Assembly: GCF_016583645.1 (NCBI RefSeq)
Contig: NZ_NRRL01000050.1
Span: 1-32,675, forward strand
Reading direction: 5' to 3'
Origin: Rhodovibrio sodomensis
GTDB lineage: Bacteria; Pseudomonadota; Alphaproteobacteria; Kiloniellales; Rhodovibrionaceae
DNA: 32,675 nt
Part shown: one piece after another, positions 1 to 7,087 of the stretch
How positions within the stretch are numbered: the stretch's first letter is position 1
Layout: each line of letters opens with the position of its first letter
Program-made: the position numbers and the translations under genes
The notes under the pieces: generated by a model
Told to the model about the DNA's origin: nothing
Seen by the model: the letters and a program-made list of their open reading frames with translations, nothing else
Databases searched by the model: none

Positions 1-352
1 GCCAATCGCGCACGCGCCGCTCCAGGGTCCGGCGGACCTCCTGGTCGGGAAAGCTCTCCGGATGATTGCGCATCAGGTAGTGCATCAGCGTGACCGGCTT
101 GAGACTGGGGTCCCGCTCGAGCATCGGGACGAGCTCGGACTCCCACACATCCGCCAGCGGATCCGGCACGGTCCGCCCGCGCTGCGGCGCGCGCTCGGAG
201 GGCTTGCGCGGGTCTTTCTCATGCCGCCGGGCGGTACGCTCGCTCATGCCCGCGCGCGCGGCGGCGACGGCCTGGTTGTGATGCTTGCGTTCACGCATAT
301 AGAGTGCCTTCTGCTGGTCGGTGATGGGTCTACCGGGCAACCGCACCTCCAT
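1..352 (-). CDS. istA: IS21-family transposase IstA, N-terminal part (cut by window edge)
   Basis: This is the first ~117 residues of an IS21-type IstA transposase, the DDE recombinase that works with the AAA+ helper IstB (not in the window). After the start the protein reads PGRPITDQQKALYM, then a helix-turn-helix-like segment (AVAAARAGMSERTARRHEKD), then RGRTVPDPLADVWESELVPM and RRTLERRVRDW. This is the usual N-terminal order in this IstA group. The catalytic DDE domain lies beyond position 1. The ATG at 350-352 was chosen, but a GTG two codons downstream would also fit family members that begin closer to the PGRP motif. The reading frame is open throughout, so the element may be intact. 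Confidence 0.88.
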   Translation of the reverse strand, partial: MEVRLPGRPITDQQKALYMRERKHHNQAVAAARAGMSERTARRHEKDPRKPSERAPQRGRTVPDPLADVWESELVPMLERDPSLKPVTLMHYLMRNHPESFPDQEVRRTLERRVRDW

Positions 353-450
353 CGACTTGATCGACAGAGTTCTTGTTTTTCCTGCGGTCGCCCTAACGAT
401 CCGCACCGGCCAGTTTCCACCCGAAAAGACGGATCCACCGGGGCCAGCGC

Positions 451-493
451 GATCCACAAGGCCCGGCCTCACCGACGGCCGGGCCTGTGGATC
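451..493. repeat. Long perfect-but-one inverted repeat (stem-loop) in IS21 end
   Basis: The arms are 451-468 (GATCCACAAGGCCCGGCC) and 477-493 (GGCCGGGCCTGTGGATC), separated by the 8-base loop TCACCGAC. They pair completely except for one unpaired A/T position. The structure lies between istA and the neighbouring glycosyltransferase gene, contains the GATCCAC motif repeated elsewhere in this IS end, and has no following T-run. It is more likely a transposase-binding or IS regulatory structure than an ordinary intrinsic terminator, though it could block read-through. Confidence 0.6.
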
Positions 494-602
494 GCCCCGA
501 GCCAGCCGTCACCGGTCAACGTGGCTGACGCTCACCGACCGACCACCGTTGTTGTCGCAGAACAAAGTGCCCTCGCGTCAGAACCGAGAAGAGCAGGGCG
601 AC

Positions 603-1739
603 CTAATCTATAGGTCCACGCAACGCAGCAACCGTGGTCGCCACGAGCGCATCGACGGAGAAGTGTTTTTCGATGTGTCGGCGAAGACTTCCAGCGTTAC
701 ACTGCGCTGACTGGGCGGCAAGCTCCGAGAGCGCGTCACGAAGCCCAATCGGATCGTTCGGCGGAACCACTTTTCCGAGTCCGTCGACAATTGCGGCGGA
801 ATCCCCGATATTGGTGACGACGCACGGTGTACCGCAGGCCATGGCCTCTGCGATCACATTCGGAAAGCCTTCCCCATAGGCCGATGCCGAGCAGTAGATA
901 TCCATAGCGCTATACAGCGCAGGCGTGTCGCTGCGCACGCCGGTAAAATGCATGCGATCCTTGAGCCCCAGCTCTTCCGCTTGCGCTCGCAAATTGGCCG
1001 TCCGATCAGCACACCCGCCGCCGACGATGACGAACGTCCACGCGTGGCCTGCCCTCACGAGTTCGACCGCCGCCTTCAGGAAGATTTCGTGGCCTTTCAT
1101 CGGGTCGATCCGGCCGACGGTCCCGACGACGAGGGCATCCTGGGCCAGACCCAATTCCGCGCGGATGGCGGCCCCTGCTTCCGGACGCGGCCGGTAAACG
1201 CCCGTGTCGATCCCGTTGGGCACGACCACACTGCGGCGTGGCCGCCAGCCCGCGACATCAAGTGCATGGCGCCGACCTGTCTCAGAGTTCGCAATCATAA
1301 GCGGTACACTGCCGGAAACCAGCCGGCACAGCCGCTCCGGCACCCGCCGCTTCCAGTTCAACCGCATGTTCGACGCGCGGTAGCCCCAGACCAGCTTTTC
1401 GCGTTCCCGGCCACGCGTGGCCAGCCAAGCCACCAGATTGCAGAGGTGCAGCATGCTGTAGACGCGGTCGGGTCCGCGCGCGCGGACCAACCGCCGCAGC
1501 CGGGCCGGAGCGGCCATCAGTTGCAGGCACCGCCCCACAACGCTGGTCCGCGCCGGCCCATTCAATCCCGTCAGGCGGACGCGAGGGTCGATCTCGATGC
1601 CAAGCGCGCGCGGACTGGCATCGTAGAAGGTGATTAGGTCCACGGTATGGCCGCGTCCGACCAGCGCGTTGGCCAGGACGAGCACCTGCCGCTCCGCACC
1701 GCCGATGCTGAGGGTGCCAACGAACAAGCAGACTTGCAT
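603..1739 (-). CDS. GT4-family glycosyltransferase (GT-B fold)
   Basis: A 378-residue retaining glycosyltransferase that probably adds one sugar from an activated donor to a lipid-linked glycan at the cytoplasmic face of the inner membrane. The N-terminus, FVGTLSIGGAERQVLVLA, is the glycine-rich acceptor-side loop typical of GT4. The donor domain has VVPNGIDTGVYRP, GTVGRIDPMKGHE and the E-x7-E signature in EGFPNVIAEAMACGTP (Glu290 and Glu298). The frame is open further upstream, but the ATG at 1739 begins exactly at the conserved fold and lies 5 bases after the sulfotransferase stop, so it is the likely start. It appears to be the last gene of the leftward operon. The C-terminus is complete, so the IS21 element next door did not truncate it. 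Donor and acceptor cannot be told from sequence. Confidence 0.9.
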   Translation of the reverse strand: MQVCLFVGTLSIGGAERQVLVLANALVGRGHTVDLITFYDASPRALGIEIDPRVRLTGLNGPARTSVVGRCLQLMAAPARLRRLVRARGPDRVYSMLHLCNLVAWLATRGREREKLVWGYRASNMRLNWKRRVPERLCRLVSGSVPLMIANSETGRRHALDVAGWRPRRSVVVPNGIDTGVYRPRPEAGAAIRAELGLAQDALVVGTVGRIDPMKGHEIFLKAAVELVRAGHAWTFVIVGGGCADRTANLRAQAEELGLKDRMHFTGVRSDTPALYSAMDIYCSASAYGEGFPNVIAEAMACGTPCVVTNIGDSAAIVDGLGKVVPPNDPIGLRDALSELAAQSAQCNAGSLRRHIEKHFSVDALVATTVAALRGPID

Positions 1740-1744
1740 GACAG

Positions 1745-2680
1745 TTAGATCCGGCGCGTGTAGCCGTAGCGCGCAGCCATGCGCCCGGCGATCAGCCAGA
1801 ACACGGCGCGCTGGCGACGGCTGAGCGAGCCGTGCCACTCAAGGTCCGGCTTGAGCCGGACGGCTCCGGCCATGCGAACGCGGTTGCCGGCCACAGTATG
1901 ACCCACAGTGAACGAGTCGCCCCGCGCCAACATCCGCGCCACGCTGCCGAAATCGAGATCGGCCGCCGTGCCGATCCGTCGCAGGGCGGTATCCGGATCC
2001 TCCACGAAATCCTCGTAACGCACGCAGATCCGCTTTTCGGCCGAGAGGCGCCGTAGGGCCCGCTCAGCCACGGCGTTCACGATCCACCACATCGCAGCAC
2101 TCCGGGCCACCGGCTGTGGGGCGAGCGCGTTCTGCACGCCGGCCTCGGGTGCCTTCGCGTACGGTTTGCGCAACGACCAAGCGATGCCGCGGCCGTCGCG
2201 CACCAGATGGACGAAGCGGACATCCAGCTGATCGACCCAGGTCAAGGCGAGCGCCCGGGTTGGAATCTTCGACGAGTCCACGATTGTGTTGGTGCCCGCC
2301 ACCTCAGCGAGAGCGGCGTAAAAGCCGTGCAAACCGGCCGCGTAAGTTTGAAAGCGCGCGTCGCCGCGAGCGCCTTCGCGCAGCAGGTTGGCAAGCCCGC
2401 GCAGACGTTCATAGCGATCGCGCAGATCCCGCCAGTCGTGTTCCGTCAGCTCTGCCGGCCGTTTGGATGCCCAGACCCGCCGAACCTTTCGCCAGAAGGG
2501 ACACGACTCGGCCTGGACACCGCATGCGCAATATTCGTCGGGGTTGTCCCAGGCCCGAGGTGCGTTGGTGAGTTCGCCGAAACTCTCCACGTCCCGATGG
2601 TTTCCGAGGATCGTGTCCAGAACGGTCGAGCCGCTGCGCCCAGCACCGACGATGTAAATGACCTTCGGGTCAGACGTCAT
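1745..2680 (-). CDS. Sulfotransferase family protein (PAPS-dependent)
   Basis: A 311-residue protein with the two cofactor-binding signatures of sulfotransferases. The 5'-phosphosulfate loop is GAGRSGSTVLDTILG (about residues 12-26), and the 3'-phosphate motif is in RFVHLVRDGRGIAWSL (about 155-170), preceded by TIVDSSKIPTR. It would transfer sulfate from PAPS to a hydroxyl or amino group of a sugar. A Cys-containing segment (CACGVQAESCPFW) near residues 51-63 could be structural. The chosen ATG at 2680 follows the methyltransferase stop by one base and has GAGGAAG upstream; a TTG nine bases earlier is less likely. Its place between a methyltransferase and a GT4 transferase points to modification of the locus glycan, but the acceptor is unknown. 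Sulfotransferases of this class can also act on Nod-factor-like or lipid substrates. Confidence 0.88.
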   Translation of the reverse strand: MTSDPKVIYIVGAGRSGSTVLDTILGNHRDVESFGELTNAPRAWDNPDEYCACGVQAESCPFWRKVRRVWASKRPAELTEHDWRDLRDRYERLRGLANLLREGARGDARFQTYAAGLHGFYAALAEVAGTNTIVDSSKIPTRALALTWVDQLDVRFVHLVRDGRGIAWSLRKPYAKAPEAGVQNALAPQPVARSAAMWWIVNAVAERALRRLSAEKRICVRYEDFVEDPDTALRRIGTAADLDFGSVARMLARGDSFTVGHTVAGNRVRMAGAVRLKPDLEWHGSLSRRQRAVFWLIAGRMAARYGYTRRI

Positions 2681-2681
2681 C

Positions 2682-3458
2682 TCAGCCAAGCTTCCTCAGC
2701 GCCGCGACCAGCTCGGGCGAACTCCAAGGGTTGTTGGGCACCAGCCACTGACCGAGGTGCTCGGCTGTCCACAGCGGCGCCCGAATGGCTGGGTACAAGC
2801 TGGGATAGTCGCGCTTCGCTTTCGAGTAGATGCCCGCGTTCCAGAATCCGAAACGGCCGAGATGGCGCGCATCGACCAAACCTGCATCAGGCAGCCGCCG
2901 GATACTGGCCTCCATTGTTCTCAGCGGCATCAGGTTGTGCTGGGCCCATTTGTCGCGGTCGAGCCAGCGCATGACGGTTCCGTTGAGCCCCGCATGGTTC
3001 GGAACCGACAGCAGGATCCACCCGCCAGGTTTTGTCAGCTCGACGTGTTTGACGATCGCGTCTGTGGGATCGGCAAAGTGCTCGATGAACCCAAAACTGA
3101 CCGTCACGTCCCAGCCTGCGGCGCCCGGCGCCTCGTCGGGCATCAGTTCGAACACGTCACGCGCCAGGATTCGCCCGGGGACCCCTGCATCATCTAGCAA
3201 CCGTTGCGCCTCCTGCGCGGACCCCTCGACGTACTCGACGCCCCAAGGCTGGAAGCCGAAGTGATCGTGAAAATACCTCAGATTGGTTCCGGGGAAGGCA
3301 CCGATCTCAAGGACGGTCCAATTCGGGTTCCGCGGCAGAAGCCGGCCGAACCAAGCATGGCGTTCGCGGAACATCGGGGCGTGGACGTCAAGCCGTGGCA
3401 GCGCGGACTTGCCGCCGGCGTGCCGTTCGGCCCACTGCGTTTTGTCGGTCAGGCGCAT
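2682..3458 (-). CDS. Class I SAM-dependent methyltransferase
   Basis: A 258-residue methyltransferase with motif I at TVLEIGAFPGTN (about residues 48-59), the acidic strand GVEYVEG, the post-motif DVTVSFGFIEHFADP and the LTKPGGWILLSVPN strand found in class I (Methyltransf_11/23-type) enzymes. It probably methylates a sugar hydroxyl or carboxyl of the surface glycan. The frame is open for 74 codons upstream, but that extension has no recognisable fold. The ATG at 3458 has GAGG about 10 bases before it and starts just ahead of the domain, so it is preferred. It is followed after one base by the sulfotransferase gene, which argues for translational coupling. The target is not deducible. Confidence 0.85.
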   Translation of the reverse strand: MRLTDKTQWAERHAGGKSALPRLDVHAPMFRERHAWFGRLLPRNPNWTVLEIGAFPGTNLRYFHDHFGFQPWGVEYVEGSAQEAQRLLDDAGVPGRILARDVFELMPDEAPGAAGWDVTVSFGFIEHFADPTDAIVKHVELTKPGGWILLSVPNHAGLNGTVMRWLDRDKWAQHNLMPLRTMEASIRRLPDAGLVDARHLGRFGFWNAGIYSKAKRDYPSLYPAIRAPLWTAEHLGQWLVPNNPWSSPELVAALRKLG

Positions 3459-3777
3459 TCCTTGGATCCTCAATTGCGTCGTCAAGCCTCCAGAGCTGGT
3501 GGCGGCATCGATCGACATCCGCCTAACAGAGGCGGCGGACGGCTGCGCGTGCGTAGCCCAAACATCACCGTCCTGCGACCTTAGCCACGCTATGTGGCCG
3601 GGGCGCGAGAGCCCGTGGTTGCCTGCAAGAAAGCTTCCGTTCGTGATCGTTGCCGAGCTCGTAGAACCGGCGCTTGGCAAACGCCAAGCGGATGATCCCC
3701 TCTATGTGGCCGTGTCGGGTCGGTTGGCTGTTCCCTAGCATGCCGACGCGATACGGTGGAAGCGGGTGCCCGCCGGA
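3459..3777. other. Intergenic gap of 319 bases inside the leftward gene series
   Basis: No convincing gene is visible. The methyltransferase frame stays open up to 3680 without family resemblance, and plus-strand frames are shadows of the reductase gene. All genes on both sides run leftwards, so this is the most likely place for a second internal promoter that would drive the methyltransferase-sulfotransferase-GT4 trio separately from the initiation genes. No promoter hexamers stand out. Confidence 0.4.
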
Positions 3778-4713
3778 TCAGGTCGCGCGCCAAGCCGCGC
3801 CGGTGGCACGCAAGGTGTCGGACGTTGCCACGGCGCGTGACCAGTCAAGGGCGCGGGCGGTGTCGTCCGCGTCGACGATAAAATCGCCGGTCAACTGCGC
3901 GCCTATCTCCGCCCTGCCCAGCAAGGCGGTGGCCGAGCGCAACAGCCGCGGCGACATAGGAAGGAGTCGCGGCGAACGCCCCATTCCTTCCGCGATTTCG
4001 GTCACCATCTCGGACGTCGAGAGGCTCTGCGCATCCCCCGCTGGCCAGACACCACCGGGTGCAGCCGGCGACACCAAGCAGCGGTCGACCAGATCGACGA
4101 AGTTGTCGCGCCCGAGCAGCGTCCGCCGGTTCCGCACCGTCCGCAACGGGAGGGGTATCCCGGCCTGCACAGCCCGGCACAGACGTGCCAGATTGCCAGG
4201 TGCCCCGGGGCCGGCGACCAGCGCCGGCCGCACGATCACCCAAGGGAGCCCCGTGTCCGCCCCGATCTTGTGCACAGCCTGCTCTGCCGCGAACTTCGAG
4301 CGGCCATACCCACTCAAAGGTGCACCCGCCGATGCCCCGGCTCTCGGCGGAGCAGCTGCGATTGAGCTGACAAAGACGAACCGACCGACACCGTTGGCGG
4401 CAGCACGCTGAGCCAGGCCTCGGGTCAAATCGACATTATCCCGCCATAAGGCCTCGATGTTTGAGTCACCCGGGTAATGGGCGCGGCCAGCAAGGTGAAC
4501 GACCGCGTCAACGCCCGCCAGTGCCGCGTCGAACTGAGGGAACCAAGGCGACGTCGCGTAGAAGGCCGCGACCTCGACAGCATCGACCTCGCTGTCGGCA
4601 ATTGCCCTGGGTGAACGCGACAAGCCGCGGACGGCGTAGCCCGCGCCGGCAAGGCCAGCCACGCAGGCTCGCCCGAGGAACCCACTTGCGCCGGTAACAA
4701 GCACACGCTTCAT
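3778..4713 (-). CDS. SDR-family NDP-sugar epimerase/reductase (WbpV-like)
   Basis: A 311-residue extended short-chain dehydrogenase. It has the NAD(P)-binding GASGFLGR at residues 8-15, VVHLAGRAH at 71-79, and the catalytic Ser-Tyr-Lys set with FVFVSSIAA and SGYGRSK (Tyr136, Lys140). Close relatives in O-antigen loci include WbpV/WreQ-type proteins, which reduce the UDP-4-keto-6-deoxy-HexNAc made by a WbpM-type dehydratase to UDP-QuiNAc or UDP-FucNAc. Its ATG overlaps the stop of the preceding glycosyltransferase by four bases (ATGA), so the two are translationally coupled. Combined with the dehydratase and the phosphosugar transferase upstream, this role is likely. Sequence alone cannot choose between QuiNAc and FucNAc, or rule out a 4-epimerase. 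Confidence 0.85.
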   Translation of the reverse strand: MKRVLVTGASGFLGRACVAGLAGAGYAVRGLSRSPRAIADSEVDAVEVAAFYATSPWFPQFDAALAGVDAVVHLAGRAHYPGDSNIEALWRDNVDLTRGLAQRAAANGVGRFVFVSSIAAAPPRAGASAGAPLSGYGRSKFAAEQAVHKIGADTGLPWVIVRPALVAGPGAPGNLARLCRAVQAGIPLPLRTVRNRRTLLGRDNFVDLVDRCLVSPAAPGGVWPAGDAQSLSTSEMVTEIAEGMGRSPRLLPMSPRLLRSATALLGRAEIGAQLTGDFIVDADDTARALDWSRAVATSDTLRATGAAWRAT

Positions 4714-6008
4714 GTCACCGGTCCCTTCTCTGCCCTGATCGACTCGGCCAGCAGGTCATCGTAAAGGTTCACCGTCTGCACGGCGATCGAGTCCTTGCTG
4801 AACAGCCGTTCAGCCCGCGTTCGCGCCGCCGCGCCGAAGCGGGCGCGCAGATGAGAATCTTCGGCCAGCGTCCGCAACGCATTGACGAGCCCAGCTATGT
4901 CACCGAGCGGGACCAGATACCCGGTTTCGCCCTCTGCGACCACGTCACGACAGCCCGGAACATCTGTTGCTACCATCGGCCGCCCGCACGCCGATGCCTC
5001 GAGTAAAGCCTTTGGCAAACCCTCTCTATAGGACGGAAGGCACACAATGTGGCAGCCGCGATAAACAGCCGCCATATCTGATTGACGACCCATAAGTTCG
5101 ACGTCGCCCGCTTCTTGGATACGCGCGATCCAGGCAGGATCAACAGCTGTCGGGTTCTCTGGGTCGCTGTCACCCGCAATGCGCAATCGCACCGGCAGAC
5201 CGAGATGCTTCAGCCGCTGGGCCGCCTCGACGAACTCCTCGACGCCTTTATGGCGCACCAGCCGCGCCGGCATCACGACCACGGTGGGTGGCGACGGCGG
5301 TTCGGGCGAGGGCTTGAACGCCTCTAGATCGACACCGGCTCCTTGAACGACGGCGACGCGTTCCGAGCGCACAGCCCCCATGCCGGTGAAGATTGCCGTA
5401 TCGTCGCGATTCTGGAACAGGGCGATCCGGCGTCGCCCACGAAAGGCCACGCACAGCAACGGTATCAACACGCGCCGCAACGTTCGAGCCCGCCATCCAT
5501 CGTCCGTGAAAACATAGCCGAGCCCCGTTGGAGCCAGGACGCTGGCGGCAGCGCTGAACCGGGTCAACAGGCCACCGTAAAGAGCCCCCTTCAATGCGAC
5601 CGCATGCACCAAATCCGGGTTACACGCACGGAGTTGGTGACGTATCGAGCGCAGGGACCGCAGCTCGCCGCGCAGGTTGACCCCACCGCGCCTGAATGCG
5701 ATTTCCCGGCCGTCCATGCCGTATGCCGCTAAGTCCGGACTTGCGGCCGCACCCTCTCCCAGCACAACGACACGATAACCGCGCTTCTGAGCCTCCTGCG
5801 CCACCGGAAGCCGATGCGATAGGAAGTACGCCACGTCGTGCACGAGAAAAGCGACGAGACGGGCTGAATCCGGCGCCGACTGGCTGTGCGCTGCCTCTTC
5901 GGATGTTCGCGGCCGGCGGTGTCCGCAGCTGCCACCATTCGCATCCGCGCACGCACCAGCGGCGCCTTCTCGTCCGTCAACATCAACCGATCCGTCCTGC
6001 GAGACCAT
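4710..6008 (-). CDS. GT4-family glycosyltransferase
   Basis: A 432-residue GT-B transferase. After an unusual ~50-residue Gly/Ala/Ser/Asp-rich N-terminal extension, the fold begins at ARLVAFLVHDVAYFLSHRLP. It then shows PDLVHAVALKGALYGGLLTR, the donor-domain VVVMPARLVRHKGVEEFVEA and the E-x7-E signature in REGLPKALLEASACGRPMVA. The overall pattern matches second-sugar GT4 enzymes of O-antigen and capsule clusters (WbpT/PglA-like), which extend the first polyprenyl-linked HexNAc. The ATG at 6008 has GAGGA eight bases upstream, within the stop region of the previous gene, and is preferred over a GTG at 6038 inside that gene. The extension carries no clear signal or membrane helix. Confidence 0.88.
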   Translation of the reverse strand: MVSQDGSVDVDGREGAAGACADANGGSCGHRRPRTSEEAAHSQSAPDSARLVAFLVHDVAYFLSHRLPVAQEAQKRGYRVVVLGEGAAASPDLAAYGMDGREIAFRRGGVNLRGELRSLRSIRHQLRACNPDLVHAVALKGALYGGLLTRFSAAASVLAPTGLGYVFTDDGWRARTLRRVLIPLLCVAFRGRRRIALFQNRDDTAIFTGMGAVRSERVAVVQGAGVDLEAFKPSPEPPSPPTVVVMPARLVRHKGVEEFVEAAQRLKHLGLPVRLRIAGDSDPENPTAVDPAWIARIQEAGDVELMGRQSDMAAVYRGCHIVCLPSYREGLPKALLEASACGRPMVATDVPGCRDVVAEGETGYLVPLGDIAGLVNALRTLAEDSHLRARFGAAARTRAERLFSKDSIAVQTVNLYDDLLAESIRAEKGPVT

Positions 6009-6018
6009 AAACTTATCC

Positions 6019-7041
6019 TCAGGAAACGGCCCGCACACGCGTACGCGAGAGAGCAGCCCACAGACTCAAACTCACCGCGAACCCGCCCATCAACGCTGGG
6101 GCTGGCGTACCCGTAGCCGCCCACACGGCGCAGCCCACCAGCAAGACGTTCGCGAGGGCGATGCGAGAGCTGACCGCGGCATGGCTTCGCCCCGCCTGGA
6201 CCGCGCGCTGATAGGCGTGGGAGCGGTGCGCCTGCCAGACCTTCTCCAACCGCGCAAGCCGCCGCAGCAGCGTGATCGTCGCGTCGGCAAGATAGTACGC
6301 CGGCAGGATCAGGGCGGCCGCCCACTGCCCCTGCGCGGCGCTATGTAGCAGCAGCCAGCCCAACGCGAAGCCCAGCGTGACGGATCCAACGTCGCCCAGG
6401 AAGATCTTCGACGGCGACCAGTTCCACCACAGGAAGCCGGCGGCCGACCCGGCAAGCAGCCACGGCAGGACGGCCTCCGCGACGAGACCGCCTGTCACCA
6501 GCGCCACCAGGCCGAGCCCGAAGCCGACGGCCGCCGTCTCCACCCCGCTTATCCCGTCGATCCCGTCCATGAAATTGTAAAGGTTGACGAACCACAGCCA
6601 GGCGAACCCCGCGGCCAGCGCGTCCAACCAGGGCGGCAAAAGGCCCTGGAAAACGGGTCCGTCGACCAAGCACGCCGTGCCCGCGACCACCGCCAAGGCC
6701 TGGGCGCCGAGCCGCGTGGACGCGGGCAAGCCGCGCACGTCGTCGACGAGCGACACCGCGGCCAGACCGATACAGACGAGCACCGCCGCCGGCACCGGCA
6801 TCTCCAGGCCGAGCATCCAGTCGGCGGCCAGCCATCCGGGCAGGACGACCGCCAGGATCGCCAGCCCGCCGCCGCGGGGCTTCTTTTCCGCGTGCAGCGA
6901 TCGTGCGTTCGGCGCATCGTATACCCCGCGCCGGATCAGAAACTTGCGTACCGGACCCGTCAACCAGGCCACCGCAAGTCCGGCTGTGATGCTGGCAACC
7001 ACGAGCAGACCAATTTGGACGGGCACTAGTGTCGCTCGCAC
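6019..7041 (-). CDS. Polyprenyl-phosphate HexNAc-1-phosphate transferase (WecA/WbpL/MraY family)
   Basis: A 340-residue polytopic membrane enzyme that moves a sugar-1-phosphate from a UDP-sugar to undecaprenyl phosphate, the committed step of lipid-linked glycan assembly. All family motifs are visible: DAPNARSLH (42-50), the Mg-binding SLVDDVRGL (Asp100, Asp101), the nucleophile region NLYNFMDGIDG (Asn156, Asp159, Asp162), KIFLGDVGS (Asp217), and the cytoplasmic HRSHAYQRA loop (His272, His275). About ten hydrophobic helices surround them. The start is a GTG at 7041; another GTG five codons later is possible. It lies 46 bases after the dehydratase gene and ten bases before the next glycosyltransferase. 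The context suggests a WbpL-like enzyme using UDP-QuiNAc or UDP-FucNAc. Confidence 0.92.
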   Translation of the reverse strand: MRATLVPVQIGLLVVASITAGLAVAWLTGPVRKFLIRRGVYDAPNARSLHAEKKPRGGGLAILAVVLPGWLAADWMLGLEMPVPAAVLVCIGLAAVSLVDDVRGLPASTRLGAQALAVVAGTACLVDGPVFQGLLPPWLDALAAGFAWLWFVNLYNFMDGIDGISGVETAAVGFGLGLVALVTGGLVAEAVLPWLLAGSAAGFLWWNWSPSKIFLGDVGSVTLGFALGWLLLHSAAQGQWAAALILPAYYLADATITLLRRLARLEKVWQAHRSHAYQRAVQAGRSHAAVSSRIALANVLLVGCAVWAATGTPAPALMGGFAVSLSLWAALSRTRVRAVS

Positions 7042-7087
7042 CTGAAAACCGCCCCGTTTCGCGAACGTCCAGTTGGGGCAAAGGCGA

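Larger units (their letters stand above)
1..564 (-). mobile_element. IS21-family insertion sequence, partial (5' end of istA and terminal region)
   Basis: The left edge of the window cuts an IS21-type element whose istA reads leftwards. Upstream of istA is a non-coding stretch with several copies of a GATCC(A/G)C motif (398-404, 432-438, 451-457, and inverted at 487-493), in keeping with the multiple transposase-binding repeats known at IS21-family ends. The outer boundary is not certain. The best visible candidate is ACA at 562-564, which reads TGT inward as IS21 termini do. No target duplication can be checked because the other end is outside the window. Confidence 0.55.
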
